The notes beneath the pieces are model-generated. The model made no database searches and had not been told where the DNA came from. It saw only the letters and a list, made by a program, of their open reading frames with translations. Both the position numbers and the translations under genes were made by a program. From Foliamicus sp963666765 (GTDB taxonomy: Bacteria > Pseudomonadota > Gammaproteobacteria > Steroidobacterales > Foliamicaceae), in assembly GCA_963666765.1 (NCBI GenBank), contig OY762933.1, positions 930,001 through 994,000 on the forward strand: DNA of 64,000 bases, read 5' to 3'. Numbering within the stretch: position 1 is the stretch's first letter; each line of letters opens with the position of its first letter. Shown here one piece after another: positions 16,265 through 25,229 of the stretch.

Positions 16265-18403
16265 ATGCGAATCATAACTGCGCGCACCTCGGGTCCGGCA
16301 AAAAAGCTGACTCTCGCGGCCCTTGCAATGCTGCTGGCGCTCGGGGCGCAGGCGCCGGTATCCGCCCCGAACGGCGAACGGCCGGAAACCCTGCGCATCA
16401 CCGACAGCCATCGCGAAACCGTGCAGCGCGTGGTGGCCTACGCCGAGCGGGCCCACTACGAACACATTTCGGTCAACGACAGCCTGTCGAAGGAGACGCT
16501 GCGCAACTACATCGATCTGCTGGACGGACAGAAGCTCTATTTCCTCAAGTACCAGGAGGAGTATTTCCTCAACAAGTACGGCGCGCGGCTGGACGATGCA
16601 ATGCAGCGGGGCGAACTCGATCCGGTGCTGGAAATCTACCGGCTCTTCCGGGCGCGCATGACCAGCTATTTCGATTTCGCCCTGAATTACCTGGAGACCG
16701 TACCGGAATTGAACACGGACCGGACCTGGGTCCGCGACCGCGAGGACGCGCCGCGCCCCGCCAGCCAGGACCAAATGCTTGAAATCTGGCGCGACCGGGT
16801 CCGGCACGAACTCATCAATCTCATACTGGACGAACGCAGTTACGACGAAGCCGCCGAGGCGCTTCACAAGCGCTATGAGCGGCAGCGCAAGACACTGTAC
16901 GGGCAGGACGCCGATAACGTGTTCTCGGTTTTCATGAACGCGTTCACCCACACGCTGGACCCGCATTCCACCTATTTCTCACCGCACAACTACGAGGAAT
17001 ACCGCATCCAGATGAGCCGCGCCTACCACGGAATAGGGGCTTCACTGGGGCTGGACGACGACTACGTTCTCGTGCGGGAGGTGCTGCCCGGCGGGCCCGC
17101 CGAGAAAGACGGGCGCCTGCGCGCCGGCGATCGCATAACCGGCGTGGACAGCAAAGCGTCGGGCGACGTGACCGACATCGTGGGATGGCAGCTCGAGGAC
17201 GTCGTGGAGCTGATTCGCGGACCTCTGGATACGCCGGTGTCTCTGCGCATCCTTCCCGGTGGCGACACCGCCGGAAGCGATTCGTTCATGCTGGAGCTGA
17301 CCCGCGGCCGCGTTCTTCTGATGGGAGCGGAAAAGGAGTTGCTCAACGTCCAGCGCGAAGGCGCCGGATTCAGTGTCGGCGTCGTCCGCATCCCCAACTT
17401 CTACTTCGACATGGAAGGCCGTCAGGCAGGTGTCGAGGACTACCCCAGTTCGACCCGCGACGTGAAGCGGCTGATTTCGGAACTGAAATCCGATGGAGCG
17501 ACCGGCCTGATCCTGGACCTGCGGCGCAACGGGGGCGGACACCTGAACGAAGCGATTTCGCTGGCCGGCCTGTTTGTCGGCAAGGGTCCGGTAGTCCAGG
17601 TACGCGATTCCGAATTCCGCACACAGGTGCTGCAGAACCGGCGCCAGCAATCTGTGTGGGACGGTCCGCTGGTGGTGCTGGTCGACCGGCTCAGCGCTTC
17701 CGCCTCGGAAATCCTGGCGGCGGCCATCCAGGATTACGGCCGCGGCGTGGTGGTGGGACAGCGCACCTTCGGCAAGGGAACGGTGCAGAACATCTACCAG
17801 ATCCGCCGGCGCGGCGAGGACACGCCCGGACGCCTGACGCTGACCATGGGCAAGTATTACCGCGTAACCGGCGAGAGCACGCAGAACCGGGGGGTCGCGC
17901 CCGATATCACGCTTTCGGCGGCCGCGGCGGAATTACCCCTGGTGTTCCCGAACCAGGTCATCGGGGAGGACATAGGCGAAAGCGCCAGCGACAACGCCCT
18001 GCCCTGGGACACCATTCCGCAAACGGAGTACCGGGGAGGCAGCGTGGACGGAGCGACCTTGAGCATGCTGGTGGCCAATCACCAGCAGCGGGAATCGGAG
18101 GACCCGGACCTGAGACTGCTGAAAGGCCGCATTCAGGCCATGCGGGAGATGACCGACCGGAAATCGGAGCCCATCCATCTTGAGCGGCGGCGGGCGGACC
18201 AGGAAAGCCGCCGCGCGCAACGGCTGGCCATAACCAACAAATGGCTGGCGGAGAACGGACTGGAACCGATCGAAAGCCTGGAGGAATTAAGAGAGATGGA
18301 CCTGCCGGACGTGGCCCTGGAACAGGCCTCCGAGGTGGTCGTCGACCTGCTGCGGCTTCAGGCGGCCTCTTCTCCGGCAGCCGCCAGCAGTTCCCTGCAC
18401 TGA
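16265..18403 (+). CDS. prc: carboxy-terminal (tail-specific) protease Prc
   Basis: A 712-residue periplasmic serine protease of the S41 family. Order of parts: signal peptide (LAALAMLLALGAQA), long helical N-terminal region, PDZ domain near residues 230-320 (GIGASLGL...GPAEKDGRLRAGDRI), then the catalytic core. The Ser is in RLSASASE and the Lys in FGKGTVQ, giving the Ser-Lys dyad. The C-terminal DUF3340-like helical extension typical of Prc is present. It trims or degrades proteins with nonpolar C-termini in the periplasm, including lipoproteins and murein hydrolases. The start at 16265 is the best fit; ATG 16232 would add eleven residues. Confidence 0.93.
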   Translation: MRIITARTSGPAKKLTLAALAMLLALGAQAPVSAPNGERPETLRITDSHRETVQRVVAYAERAHYEHISVNDSLSKETLRNYIDLLDGQKLYFLKYQEEYFLNKYGARLDDAMQRGELDPVLEIYRLFRARMTSYFDFALNYLETVPELNTDRTWVRDREDAPRPASQDQMLEIWRDRVRHELINLILDERSYDEAAEALHKRYERQRKTLYGQDADNVFSVFMNAFTHTLDPHSTYFSPHNYEEYRIQMSRAYHGIGASLGLDDDYVLVREVLPGGPAEKDGRLRAGDRITGVDSKASGDVTDIVGWQLEDVVELIRGPLDTPVSLRILPGGDTAGSDSFMLELTRGRVLLMGAEKELLNVQREGAGFSVGVVRIPNFYFDMEGRQAGVEDYPSSTRDVKRLISELKSDGATGLILDLRRNGGGHLNEAISLAGLFVGKGPVVQVRDSEFRTQVLQNRRQQSVWDGPLVVLVDRLSASASEILAAAIQDYGRGVVVGQRTFGKGTVQNIYQIRRRGEDTPGRLTLTMGKYYRVTGESTQNRGVAPDITLSAAAAELPLVFPNQVIGEDIGESASDNALPWDTIPQTEYRGGSVDGATLSMLVANHQQRESEDPDLRLLKGRIQAMREMTDRKSEPIHLERRRADQESRRAQRLAITNKWLAENGLEPIESLEELREMDLPDVALEQASEVVVDLLRLQAASSPAAASSSLH

Positions 18404-18879
18404 AACGGCGGGGGCGCCGCGCTGCTCGCCCGCACCGGGCCGTGGTGCGAATCGGTCAGAAAATCGAGCCACTTGCCCAGAACGCAGTTGCGCCGCCAGC
18501 AATCGGCGAAACCCCCCGGCGCGTCGCAGCAGGCCCCGTAGCGCCGCGACCAGTGAACCACCTCCGCAACCCGCGCATCGTCGTACAGATTCACGATCAG
18601 ATCGGGCTCGGCTTCATTGTCGCCCTCGTCGGGGAACAGATAGGTCATGCGCAACACGGTCGTAAAGGCCGATCTGCGCTCCACCTCGATGTGCAGCTCG
18701 CCGTTGACCGGGCTGTGCGAGACGTGCCATCCCGGCTGCCGCAGGGCATGGCCGAACAACCGCCAGAGGCCTGCGTAGTTGCGTTCATACATGTCGATCA
18801 ATGCGCCCAGGCCCAGCGGCCGGTTGCCGAAAAGCATTGCCGGAGCGAGTTGCCGGGAGACTCTTGTGAGCGCAAGCAT
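18358..18879 (-). CDS. DUF1249 family protein (YqiB-like)
   Basis: A 173-residue cytoplasmic protein. MYERNYAGLWRLF near residue 30 is the DUF1249 signature, and ELHIEVERRSAFTTVLRMTYLF with NLYDDARVAEV follow as in E. coli YqiB. Function is unknown; the family is found mainly in gammaproteobacteria, which helps place the organism. The last 46 bases of the gene overlap the 3' end of prc in antisense. Confidence 0.85.
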   Translation of the reverse strand: MLALTRVSRQLAPAMLFGNRPLGLGALIDMYERNYAGLWRLFGHALRQPGWHVSHSPVNGELHIEVERRSAFTTVLRMTYLFPDEGDNEAEPDLIVNLYDDARVAEVVHWSRRYGACCDAPGGFADCWRRNCVLGKWLDFLTDSHHGPVRASSAAPPPFQCRELLAAAGEEAA

Positions 18880-18974
18880 GAGAAACCGGAATATAGCAGA
18901 CTCGAAACCGCTTGCGCCGGTCTGTGCACGGCGGTAATCTCCGGCTTGGGGAATTACAAAGAAAGGAGCACGGG

Positions 18975-19877
18975 ATGAATGCAGCGATCAAGGCGGCCAA
19001 CGGGGCGCTGATGCGGCCTCCGCTGCTGGGGTTGATGGCGTGGCTAACGGTATTGCTCTGGACACCGCTTGCGCACACGCTGATGGTGCTGCAGTACGGC
19101 CAGATGTCGGACGTGCCTGCCTATCTGTTGAGCTTTGTCGTCGGCCTGATCGGCTGGGTGATGGTCTGGAAAGGGTTCAAGGCAGACGACCTGCCCGCCA
19201 CGGTGCTCGGCTTCATGGGGGGGGCGCTGATCTGGCTGGGCTGGATGGAAGGCTCGTTCGAGTTCATGGGCCACTGGCTCAATCCGCCCAAGCTGATGTT
19301 CATGGGCGTGGAACTGTTCACGGCCAACCTGCTTCTGCTGCAGGCCACCGGCGTGATCCTGGTCGCCCTGCTGATCTGGCTCGGATCGAACAAGGACACG
19401 CACTGCCGGATGTTCATGTGGTTTCACCGCAACCTCAAGCTCACGCCCGCGCGCCGCACCCCGGGCTACAAGCGCCAGTTCTCCCGAATCGTGGCGCTGG
19501 AAGTGATCATGATCAACTGGTTCTTCTACGTGCTGATCCTGTGGCTGTACGACCCGCGCGTGCTCGGACCGTTTCATCCCGCCACCATCACGGTCGTTTG
19601 CGCCGTGCTGCTTTGGGGACTGTGGCTGCTGTTCTTCCGCATGCTGCCCTTCACGCGTCCGGCGGCCGCACTGCGCTACGCGGTGCCCTGCGCGAACGTC
19701 CTGTGGTTCTGCGTGGAAGCCGGGTCCGCCTGGCAGCTGTATACGGAGCCCTGGATCTACCCGTTCCGGTTTCCTGTCACCAACATGATCATCCTGCTGG
19801 CGTTCCTCGGCGGGCTGGCATGGTTCATTGCCCGGCACAAGGCTGCGGCCGGGCCGCAAACCGCAGTGGCGGCATGA
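18975..19877 (+). CDS. polytopic membrane protein of unknown function
   Basis: A 300-residue inner-membrane protein with roughly eight helices. A clear AAAGGAG site precedes the ATG at 18975. Notable segments are WVMVWKGFKADDLPATVLGFMGG, FEFMGHWLNPPKLM and a cytoplasmic loop RNLKLTPARRTPGYKRQF. Trp, Met and Tyr are frequent in the helices. I do not recognise the family. It is followed ten bases later by a MAPEG protein, so the two are likely co-expressed. Confidence 0.72.
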   Translation: MNAAIKAANGALMRPPLLGLMAWLTVLLWTPLAHTLMVLQYGQMSDVPAYLLSFVVGLIGWVMVWKGFKADDLPATVLGFMGGALIWLGWMEGSFEFMGHWLNPPKLMFMGVELFTANLLLLQATGVILVALLIWLGSNKDTHCRMFMWFHRNLKLTPARRTPGYKRQFSRIVALEVIMINWFFYVLILWLYDPRVLGPFHPATITVVCAVLLWGLWLLFFRMLPFTRPAAALRYAVPCANVLWFCVEAGSAWQLYTEPWIYPFRFPVTNMIILLAFLGGLAWFIARHKAAAGPQTAVAA

Positions 19878-19887
19878 GTCCCGGCCC

Positions 19888-20268
19888 ATGACCTTCGCGC
19901 TGTGGTGCGTTTTCGTCGGCCTGTGGCTGCCGCTGTTGTGGTCGATCACGGCGAAATGGGGCTTCCCGAAATACGACAATTCCCGTCCTCGCGACTGGCT
20001 GGCGTCCCAGGAGGGCTGGAGACAAAGGGCGGTGTGGGCGCAAAAGAATGCCTGGGAAGCCTTTGCGCCGTTCGCGGCCGCCGTGCTCACGGCGCATTTT
20101 GTGGGTGCGGATCAATCCATGGTGGACTGGCTTGCGGCGCTGTTCATCGTGTCGCGTACCCTGCACGGCGTTTTCTACCTGATGGATCGCTCCACAGCCC
20201 GCTCGCTGGCCTGGTTTGGAGGCATGGTCGCGGTGATCGGGCTGTTTGTGGCCGCCGCCTCAGCTTGA
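19888..20268 (+). CDS. MAPEG family membrane protein
   Basis: A 126-residue, four-helix protein. The loop AQKNAWEAFAPFAAAVL after helix 1 and the later RTLHGVFYLMD match the MAPEG family (N-x2-E and R-x2-H/Y positions), related to microsomal glutathione transferases; the bacterial branch is largely uncharacterised. Its 3' end overlaps the 3' end of orn by nine bases on the opposite strand. Confidence 0.85.
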   Translation: MTFALWCVFVGLWLPLLWSITAKWGFPKYDNSRPRDWLASQEGWRQRAVWAQKNAWEAFAPFAAAVLTAHFVGADQSMVDWLAALFIVSRTLHGVFYLMDRSTARSLAWFGGMVAVIGLFVAAASA

Positions 20269-20808
20269 ACGAAACATCGCTTCGCGGTAGTGCCTCAACT
20301 CGGCGATCGAGGCGAGGATGTCGCTCTTCGCACGGTGCCGGTCATCCTTCTCGACGCCATCGAGCGCCGCGGGATTCCACAGGCCCGCGAGAATCTTGAT
20401 GCTGCTCACGTCCAGGTTGCGGTAATGGAAGAATGCCGCCAGGTCGGGCATGGCGCGAGAGAGAAAACGCCGGTCCTGGCAGATGCTGGCGCCGCACATG
20501 GGCGAACTCTTGGGCCGGCAGTGCTCCTTGAGGAATTCCAGGGTGGTGCGTTCCGCCTCCTCGGTACTGATCCGGCTCGCCAGGACCTCGGCAAACAAAC
20601 CCGACGCCGTGTGCGTACGGGTGTTCCAGTCGTCCATTTCGTACATCACCGAACGCGGCTGATGGATAACAATGTTCGGTCCCTCAGCCACGATCTCGAG
20701 GCTCCCGTCGGTTACGACCGTCGCAATCTCGATTATCTGGTCCCGCAACGGGTCCAGCCCGGTCATTTCCAGGTCGATCCATACCAGTCGTGAATCATTC
20801 TTGCCCAA
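20260..20808 (-). CDS. orn: oligoribonuclease
   Basis: A 182-residue 3'-5' exoribonuclease that degrades 2-5 nt RNA and pGpG. The DEDDh residues are visible: LVWIDLEMTGLDP (Exo I), the second Asp in the SICQDRRFL region (Exo II), and HRAKSDILASI (Exo III). No ATG exists in frame; I place the start at TTG 20808 because GGGAGG lies six bases upstream and the length then matches E. coli Orn (181). The frame is open far upstream but only by chance. It is divergent from rsgA, an arrangement conserved in gammaproteobacteria. Confidence 0.95.
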   Translation of the reverse strand: MGKNDSRLVWIDLEMTGLDPLRDQIIEIATVVTDGSLEIVAEGPNIVIHQPRSVMYEMDDWNTRTHTASGLFAEVLASRISTEEAERTTLEFLKEHCRPKSSPMCGASICQDRRFLSRAMPDLAAFFHYRNLDVSSIKILAGLWNPAALDGVEKDDRHRAKSDILASIAELRHYREAMFRSS

Positions 20809-20850
20809 GTGAACCTCCCAAGTCGTTCGGGCGCGGATTCTAGCCGCAAT

Positions 20851-21768
20851 ATGCCGAAACCGGCAGTAGTATCGCAAAAATCCGGCAACCCGGGACTGGT
20901 TACCGCCTGTTACGGGCGCCGCGGCCGCATGGAAGCCGAATCCGGGGAAGATCTGCCATTTCTTGCGGTAAGCCGCCGCCATCAGCCAGTTTGCGGTGAC
21001 CGGGTCACGTTCGAACTGCGTGACGATGACTCGCCGGCCCTGCTGCGCGCCATCCTCCCGCGCCGCAACGAGCTGGCGCGGACGGCCGCGAGGGGGCGCA
21101 CCGAGCTGGTGGCCGCCAACTTCACGCTGCTGGCGATCATCGCGGCGCCGGAGCCCGCGCCCGACTATGAACTCGTCGACCGGCTGCTGTGCGCGGCCGC
21201 CGGATCCTCGGCCGAAGGCCTGATTGTCTGGAACAAGCTGGACCTGAAACGCGAAAAGCCCGAGCGCTTGCGCGAGTATGAATCCGCCGGGTTCGACATC
21301 GTTACGGTCAGCGCACTTACCGGCGCTCGGGTCGAGCGTCTCAGGCGCCGCCTCAGGGCGCATACGAGCGTGCTGGCGGGGCAATCCGGCGGAGGCAAGT
21401 CCACGCTGGTGAACGCCCTGTTGGGTCAGGAAGCCGCCACGGCGGGCGAGCTTTCGGAAAAGGGGCGGCGGGGCCGTCACACCACGGCGGCGGCGGCCCT
21501 GTATTCCCTGCCCGGCGGCGGACGGGTAATGGATCTTCCGGGAGTGCGCTCCCTCATGCCTGTCCTGAGCGATTACGGAGAGCTTCAGGCCGGCTTCCCG
21601 GAGTTTTCCGGCCCGGCCCAGGAATGCCGGTTCGCCAACTGCCGGCACCGCAATGAGCCGGGCTGTTGCGTGCTGGAGGCGGTTGCCGCGGGGCGCCTGC
21701 CGGCCGGGCGACACGCCGGTTATCTCGCGCTGCTGCGCGAATTCGAGGAACTCGCCGCGTCCGTTTAG
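20851..21768 (+). CDS. rsgA: ribosome small subunit-dependent GTPase RsgA
   Basis: A 305-residue circularly permuted GTPase that assists late 30S subunit maturation. Order of parts: N-terminal OB fold (GDRVTFEL), then G4 (WNKLDL), G1/P-loop (AGQSGGGKSTLVN), G2 region (RRGRHTT), G3 (DLPGVRSL), and a C-terminal zinc knuckle CRFANCRHRNEPGC. The P-loop has GGG where most have GVG, and G3 has DLPG instead of DTPG, both conservative. The ATG at 20851 fits; a start at 20809 would adjoin the orn start. Only 42 bases separate the two genes. Confidence 0.95.
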   Translation: MPKPAVVSQKSGNPGLVTACYGRRGRMEAESGEDLPFLAVSRRHQPVCGDRVTFELRDDDSPALLRAILPRRNELARTAARGRTELVAANFTLLAIIAAPEPAPDYELVDRLLCAAAGSSAEGLIVWNKLDLKREKPERLREYESAGFDIVTVSALTGARVERLRRRLRAHTSVLAGQSGGGKSTLVNALLGQEAATAGELSEKGRRGRHTTAAAALYSLPGGGRVMDLPGVRSLMPVLSDYGELQAGFPEFSGPAQECRFANCRHRNEPGCCVLEAVAAGRLPAGRHAGYLALLREFEELAASV

Positions 21769-21798
21769 TCGCGGGCGGAACGTCCCCGGGAGGGAAGG

Positions 21799-22755
21799 CT
21801 AGCCGGGAAACTCGGCGACGCCGGCGAGCGCCCGCAGCGGCTTTCGTTGTCCGGTGTCGATGCGGCCCACGAATTCCCCGGTCTCAAGGTCAACCTTGAG
21901 CATGATCCCGGTGAAAATGTTGCTGACAAGCGCGAAACGCGGGTCCCCGCAGCATTCGATGTCGGACCAGCCGTATTCCGGCAGTTCGTATTCGCGCATC
22001 ACACTGCCCTCCCCGTCCAGCATCTCCATCGTGCGGCCGCGGGTCAGCAGCAGCCGTCCGTCCGGCAGGTAGCGCACGGCAATTGCAAAAAGGCCATCGC
22101 TGATGTCCTCGCCCGGATAGGTCACCAGGTCTTCCATCTGCCGACCCTCCACCACGTCGTAGCGCATGACGCGCTTGCCGAGCTCGGTGGTGTAGGTAAT
22201 GAACTGCTCGTCCGGATGCAGCGTGGAATGGGTGACGCCCTTGAAGCGGGTGGGTTCGGGCGCATTTTCGACTTCGAACACGCGATCCAGTTCCCAGTCG
22301 GCGTCATAGCGGTAGATGTTGCCGTAACCCAGCTTACCGCTGTCCGGAATCCTGGGAAAATCCACGGTCGTCAGCTTCTCGATACCCGGCGGTGGCGCGT
22401 CCGCGCACAGGTGCTCACCCAGGTACACGCTGCCGTCTCCGGCGAAACTGGCGCTGCGGTAAACGCGCGGCAGGAAATCCTTCTTCGGCAGTTGCCGCCC
22501 CGTGGAGGGATCCACGTGAATGACGAGGTGATCGTCAAAGGCCCACAGCACCCCGTCACGATCAACCGCCAGCCCGCCCACCAGGTGACGCGTACCTTCC
22601 GTGTAGAGAATCCCCCTGGGCCTGCAATCCACGTCGTACTGAAGAATCCGCCCGATCCCCGCGTGATCGTCATCGGGATCGTTCAGCAGCGTGCAGCCGA
22701 GAAAGATATCTCCCGCCGCGAACGGCTGCATGGTCGATACATACTCTTCACTCAT
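21799..22755 (-). CDS. beta-propeller protein, SMP-30/gluconolactonase-like
   Basis: A 318-residue protein made of repeated four-stranded blades (for example GGLAVDRDGVLWAFDD, SASFAGDGSVYLGEHL, HSTLHPDEQFITYT, AVRYLPDGRLLLTRG), which suggests a six-bladed propeller as in SMP-30 or related lactonases. No signal peptide. The start at 22755 has GGGAGACGAGG just upstream; a longer frame to 22791 would read through repeat copy C. Enzyme activity cannot be inferred; a ligand-binding or lactonase role is possible. Confidence 0.72.
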   Translation of the reverse strand: MSEEYVSTMQPFAAGDIFLGCTLLNDPDDDHAGIGRILQYDVDCRPRGILYTEGTRHLVGGLAVDRDGVLWAFDDHLVIHVDPSTGRQLPKKDFLPRVYRSASFAGDGSVYLGEHLCADAPPPGIEKLTTVDFPRIPDSGKLGYGNIYRYDADWELDRVFEVENAPEPTRFKGVTHSTLHPDEQFITYTTELGKRVMRYDVVEGRQMEDLVTYPGEDISDGLFAIAVRYLPDGRLLLTRGRTMEMLDGEGSVMREYELPEYGWSDIECCGDPRFALVSNIFTGIMLKVDLETGEFVGRIDTGQRKPLRALAGVAEFPG

Positions 22756-22765
22756 ACCTCGTCTC

Positions 22766-22789
22766 CCGGGAACGAGGGCGTCCCCCCTC
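22766..22789 (+). repeat. dispersed GC-rich hairpin repeat, copy C
   Basis: Lead CCGGGAACGA followed by GAGGG-CGTCCC-CCCTC. It resembles copies A (11291) and B (14391) and lies in the short gap between recR and the start of the beta-propeller gene, close to that gene's ribosome-binding site. Confidence 0.55.
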
Positions 22790-22808
22790 AAGGCAACCGG
22801 ACAGCATC

Positions 22809-23417
22809 CTAATCCACCTCCCGCCGTTGCGCCAGCGCGGAAGACAGCGTCCCGGAGTCGACGTAACTCAGCTCACCGCCAAGCGGAACGCCCTGCGCGA
22901 TGCGGGTGGCCCTGATCCCCCGGCGCTGCGCCATCTGGCCCAGGTAGGCCGCGGTGGCCTCGCCCTCCATTGTCGCGCTGGTGGCGAGGATGAGTTCCTT
23001 GATGACGCCCTCGTCAAGGCGCTTCTCCAGCTTTTCGAGGCCCAGCTCCTCGGGCCCGATGCCATCCAGCGGCGAGAGCCGGCCAGACAGCACAAAGAAC
23101 AGTCCGCGATAGGCGCCCGAAGACTCCACCGCGGCCAGGTCCGAAGGCGATTCCACCACGCACAACTGGCCGGGATCGCGTCCCTTCGATTGGCAGATCA
23201 GGCACAGGTCGCCGTCGGCGAGCATGCCGCAACGCGAACAGGGCCTGACCGATGTCAGCGCCTCCGCCAGGCTGCGCGCCAGCCGCCGGGCCCCCTCGGG
23301 CTCGCGGGCGAACATGTGCAGGACCATGCGCTCCGCCGACCGCGGACCTACCCCGGGCAGAAATTTCAGCGCTTCGAGCAGTTCAGCAAGGCGCGGCGGA
23401 AAGACACTGGCCGTCAC
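22809..23417 (-). CDS. recR: recombination mediator protein RecR
   Basis: A 202-residue RecF-pathway protein that with RecO (and RecF) loads RecA on gapped DNA. The helix-hairpin-helix is FLPGVGPRSAERM, the zinc finger is CSRCGMLADGDLCLIC, and the Toprim domain runs from CVVESPSD to the C-terminus, with TSATMEGEATA. The ATG overlaps the dnaX stop by four bases. In most bacteria ybaB lies between dnaX and recR; here it is absent. Confidence 0.96.
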   Translation of the reverse strand: MTASVFPPRLAELLEALKFLPGVGPRSAERMVLHMFAREPEGARRLARSLAEALTSVRPCSRCGMLADGDLCLICQSKGRDPGQLCVVESPSDLAAVESSGAYRGLFFVLSGRLSPLDGIGPEELGLEKLEKRLDEGVIKELILATSATMEGEATAAYLGQMAQRRGIRATRIAQGVPLGGELSYVDSGTLSSALAQRREVD

Positions 23418-25189
23418 GGCTTGGGCGGGGCGTCGGCGGAATCCACCGGGCGGATGGATCCAACTTCTATCTTTGCATCGAATACCTCAAGCGACTCCTG
23501 AACGAAGGGATCGGCCTTGAACTCTTCTTCGGCTCGCTGCTGGCGCCGGCGCTCTTCCGCCCGGTTTCGGGCGGCCAGAGTATCCCCTTTACCGGCGCCG
23601 GCAATTTCAATCTCAACCGTCCGCACTGCAGGCAATGCGGCCTGCAGTGCGGACGCCAGCTCCTGCCGCGCTTCGTCCGTAAGCAGGTTCTCGTGGGCGC
23701 CGTCCAGGCGAATCCGCAGGCGTCCGTCACTGACGTCCACCAGCTCGCTATGCGCCGCGATATCCCCCGAAAGTCCCTCAAGACCCAGCCCGGCCACCGT
23801 CTCCGGCCATTCCTTCGCACTCAATGCCGGGCCGCGCGCCGGCGCAGGCGCAACTTCTTGATTCCGATCCTCTTCAGCCGGTCCGCGAGCGACCCCTTCA
23901 GATTCCCCCGGACCCGGCTCGGGCACGCCGGCTCGCGCCTTCGGCGCCCGCTCGGGAGCTTCCGATGGCGCGGGGCGTGTGCGTCCATGCAAAGCAGCAG
24001 CTTCCCGGGAATGCGGGCGCGGCGCGCTCACCACACTCCCGCCGGCCGCGGCGCCATTGCCTGCCGCGACGGCAGCCGCCCCCGCCTGCGTCTTCCCGGT
24101 TGCCGATTCCGGCCGAAACGCCAGCATGCGCAGCAGCGTCATTTCCAGCCCAAGCCCCGGGTCCGGGGCCAGCGCAAGCTTGCTGCGCCCCTGTATCGCA
24201 ATCTCGTAGAGCAACTGCACCTGGTCGGCGGGCAGCGCCTCGGCCAGCGGCGCAAGCATCCCGGACTCGTCGTCCTCGCCAAGAACGCCCTCTCCCACCG
24301 TCTGCAACAGGGCCAGGCGCTGCAGGGCCGCCGCCATTTCCGCAAGGATATTGGCCGGATCGGCCAGCCGCTCGCGCAGCTCCCTGGCGCCGTTCAGCAG
24401 GGCCTCCCCGTCGCCTCCGGCAAGCGCGTTGAGGAGATGCACGATGCTGGGCTGGTCGGCGCCTCCGAGCATGTCGGCCACGTCGGATTCGCGCACCGCG
24501 TCCGCCCCGTAGGCGATGGCCTGATCCAGCAGGCTCAGGGCGTCGCGCATGCTGCCGTTGGCGGCCCGGGCCAGCCGGGACAGCGCCCCGGGCTCGGCTT
24601 CGACTCCTTCGCCCTTGCAAATGGCGGTGAGCTGATCGCCGATGGTCTCGCTGTCCATGGACCGCAGATTGATCTGCAGGCAGCGCGACAGCACGGTCAC
24701 CGGCAGACGTTGCGGCTCGGTGGTCGCGAGCAGGAACTTCACGTGCGGGGGCGGCTCCTCCAGCGTCTTCAGCAGCGCGTTGAAGGATGAGGCGCTCAGC
24801 ATGTGCGCCTCGTCAATCAGGTAGATCTTGTAGTTGCCCGAGGCCGGCGCGTACTGCACGTTCTCCAGGAGCTCGCGGGTCTGCTCGACCTTGGTGCGCG
24901 AGGCCGCGTCAACCTCCATCAGGTCGACAAAACTGCCGTCCTCTATGCTCTTGCAACTCCCGCACTCGCCGCAGGGCTCCGGCGCGGCGCCCTTTTGGCA
25001 GTTCAGGGCGGCGGCAAGTATCCGCGCCAGTGTGGTCTTGCCCACGCCCCGCGTTCCCGCGAACAGCCAGGCATGATGAACACGCTCGGCGCTGATGGCG
25101 TTGGTCAATGCGCGCACCGCATGCGGCTGCCCCTTGACTTGCGAAAACTTGCGCGGCCGCCACTTGCGCGCCAGGACCAGGTAACTCAT
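23414..25189 (-). CDS. dnaX: DNA polymerase III subunit gamma/tau
   Basis: A 591-residue clamp-loader ATPase. Walker A is GTRGVGKTT near residue 45, the zinc module is CGECGSCKS, Walker B is LIDEAHMLS, and the sensor/SRC motif is TVLSRCLQ. A Pro/Ala/Glu-rich linker (residues about 370-470) precedes a short C-terminal domain that would contact the polymerase alpha subunit and helicase. I saw no A-AAA-AAG type slippery site, so there is no evidence of a separate gamma form by frameshifting. It is co-transcribed with recR. Confidence 0.96.
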   Translation of the reverse strand: MSYLVLARKWRPRKFSQVKGQPHAVRALTNAISAERVHHAWLFAGTRGVGKTTLARILAAALNCQKGAAPEPCGECGSCKSIEDGSFVDLMEVDAASRTKVEQTRELLENVQYAPASGNYKIYLIDEAHMLSASSFNALLKTLEEPPPHVKFLLATTEPQRLPVTVLSRCLQINLRSMDSETIGDQLTAICKGEGVEAEPGALSRLARAANGSMRDALSLLDQAIAYGADAVRESDVADMLGGADQPSIVHLLNALAGGDGEALLNGARELRERLADPANILAEMAAALQRLALLQTVGEGVLGEDDESGMLAPLAEALPADQVQLLYEIAIQGRSKLALAPDPGLGLEMTLLRMLAFRPESATGKTQAGAAAVAAGNGAAAGGSVVSAPRPHSREAAALHGRTRPAPSEAPERAPKARAGVPEPGPGESEGVARGPAEEDRNQEVAPAPARGPALSAKEWPETVAGLGLEGLSGDIAAHSELVDVSDGRLRIRLDGAHENLLTDEARQELASALQAALPAVRTVEIEIAGAGKGDTLAARNRAEERRRQQRAEEEFKADPFVQESLEVFDAKIEVGSIRPVDSADAPPKP

Positions 25190-25229
25190 GGGCGAAGCCT
25201 ATCAGAGCCCGGTAACCGTGCCTGAGAAT

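Noticed and set aside
20809..21714. Upstream extension of the orn frame to a 484-codon protein
   Set aside because: The extra part is opposite rsgA and has no homology; the TTG at 20808 with its own ribosome-binding site gives the expected length.
23414..24200. Possible programmed frameshift in dnaX giving a gamma form
   Set aside because: No slippery A-rich or T-rich heptamer was seen in the linker region.
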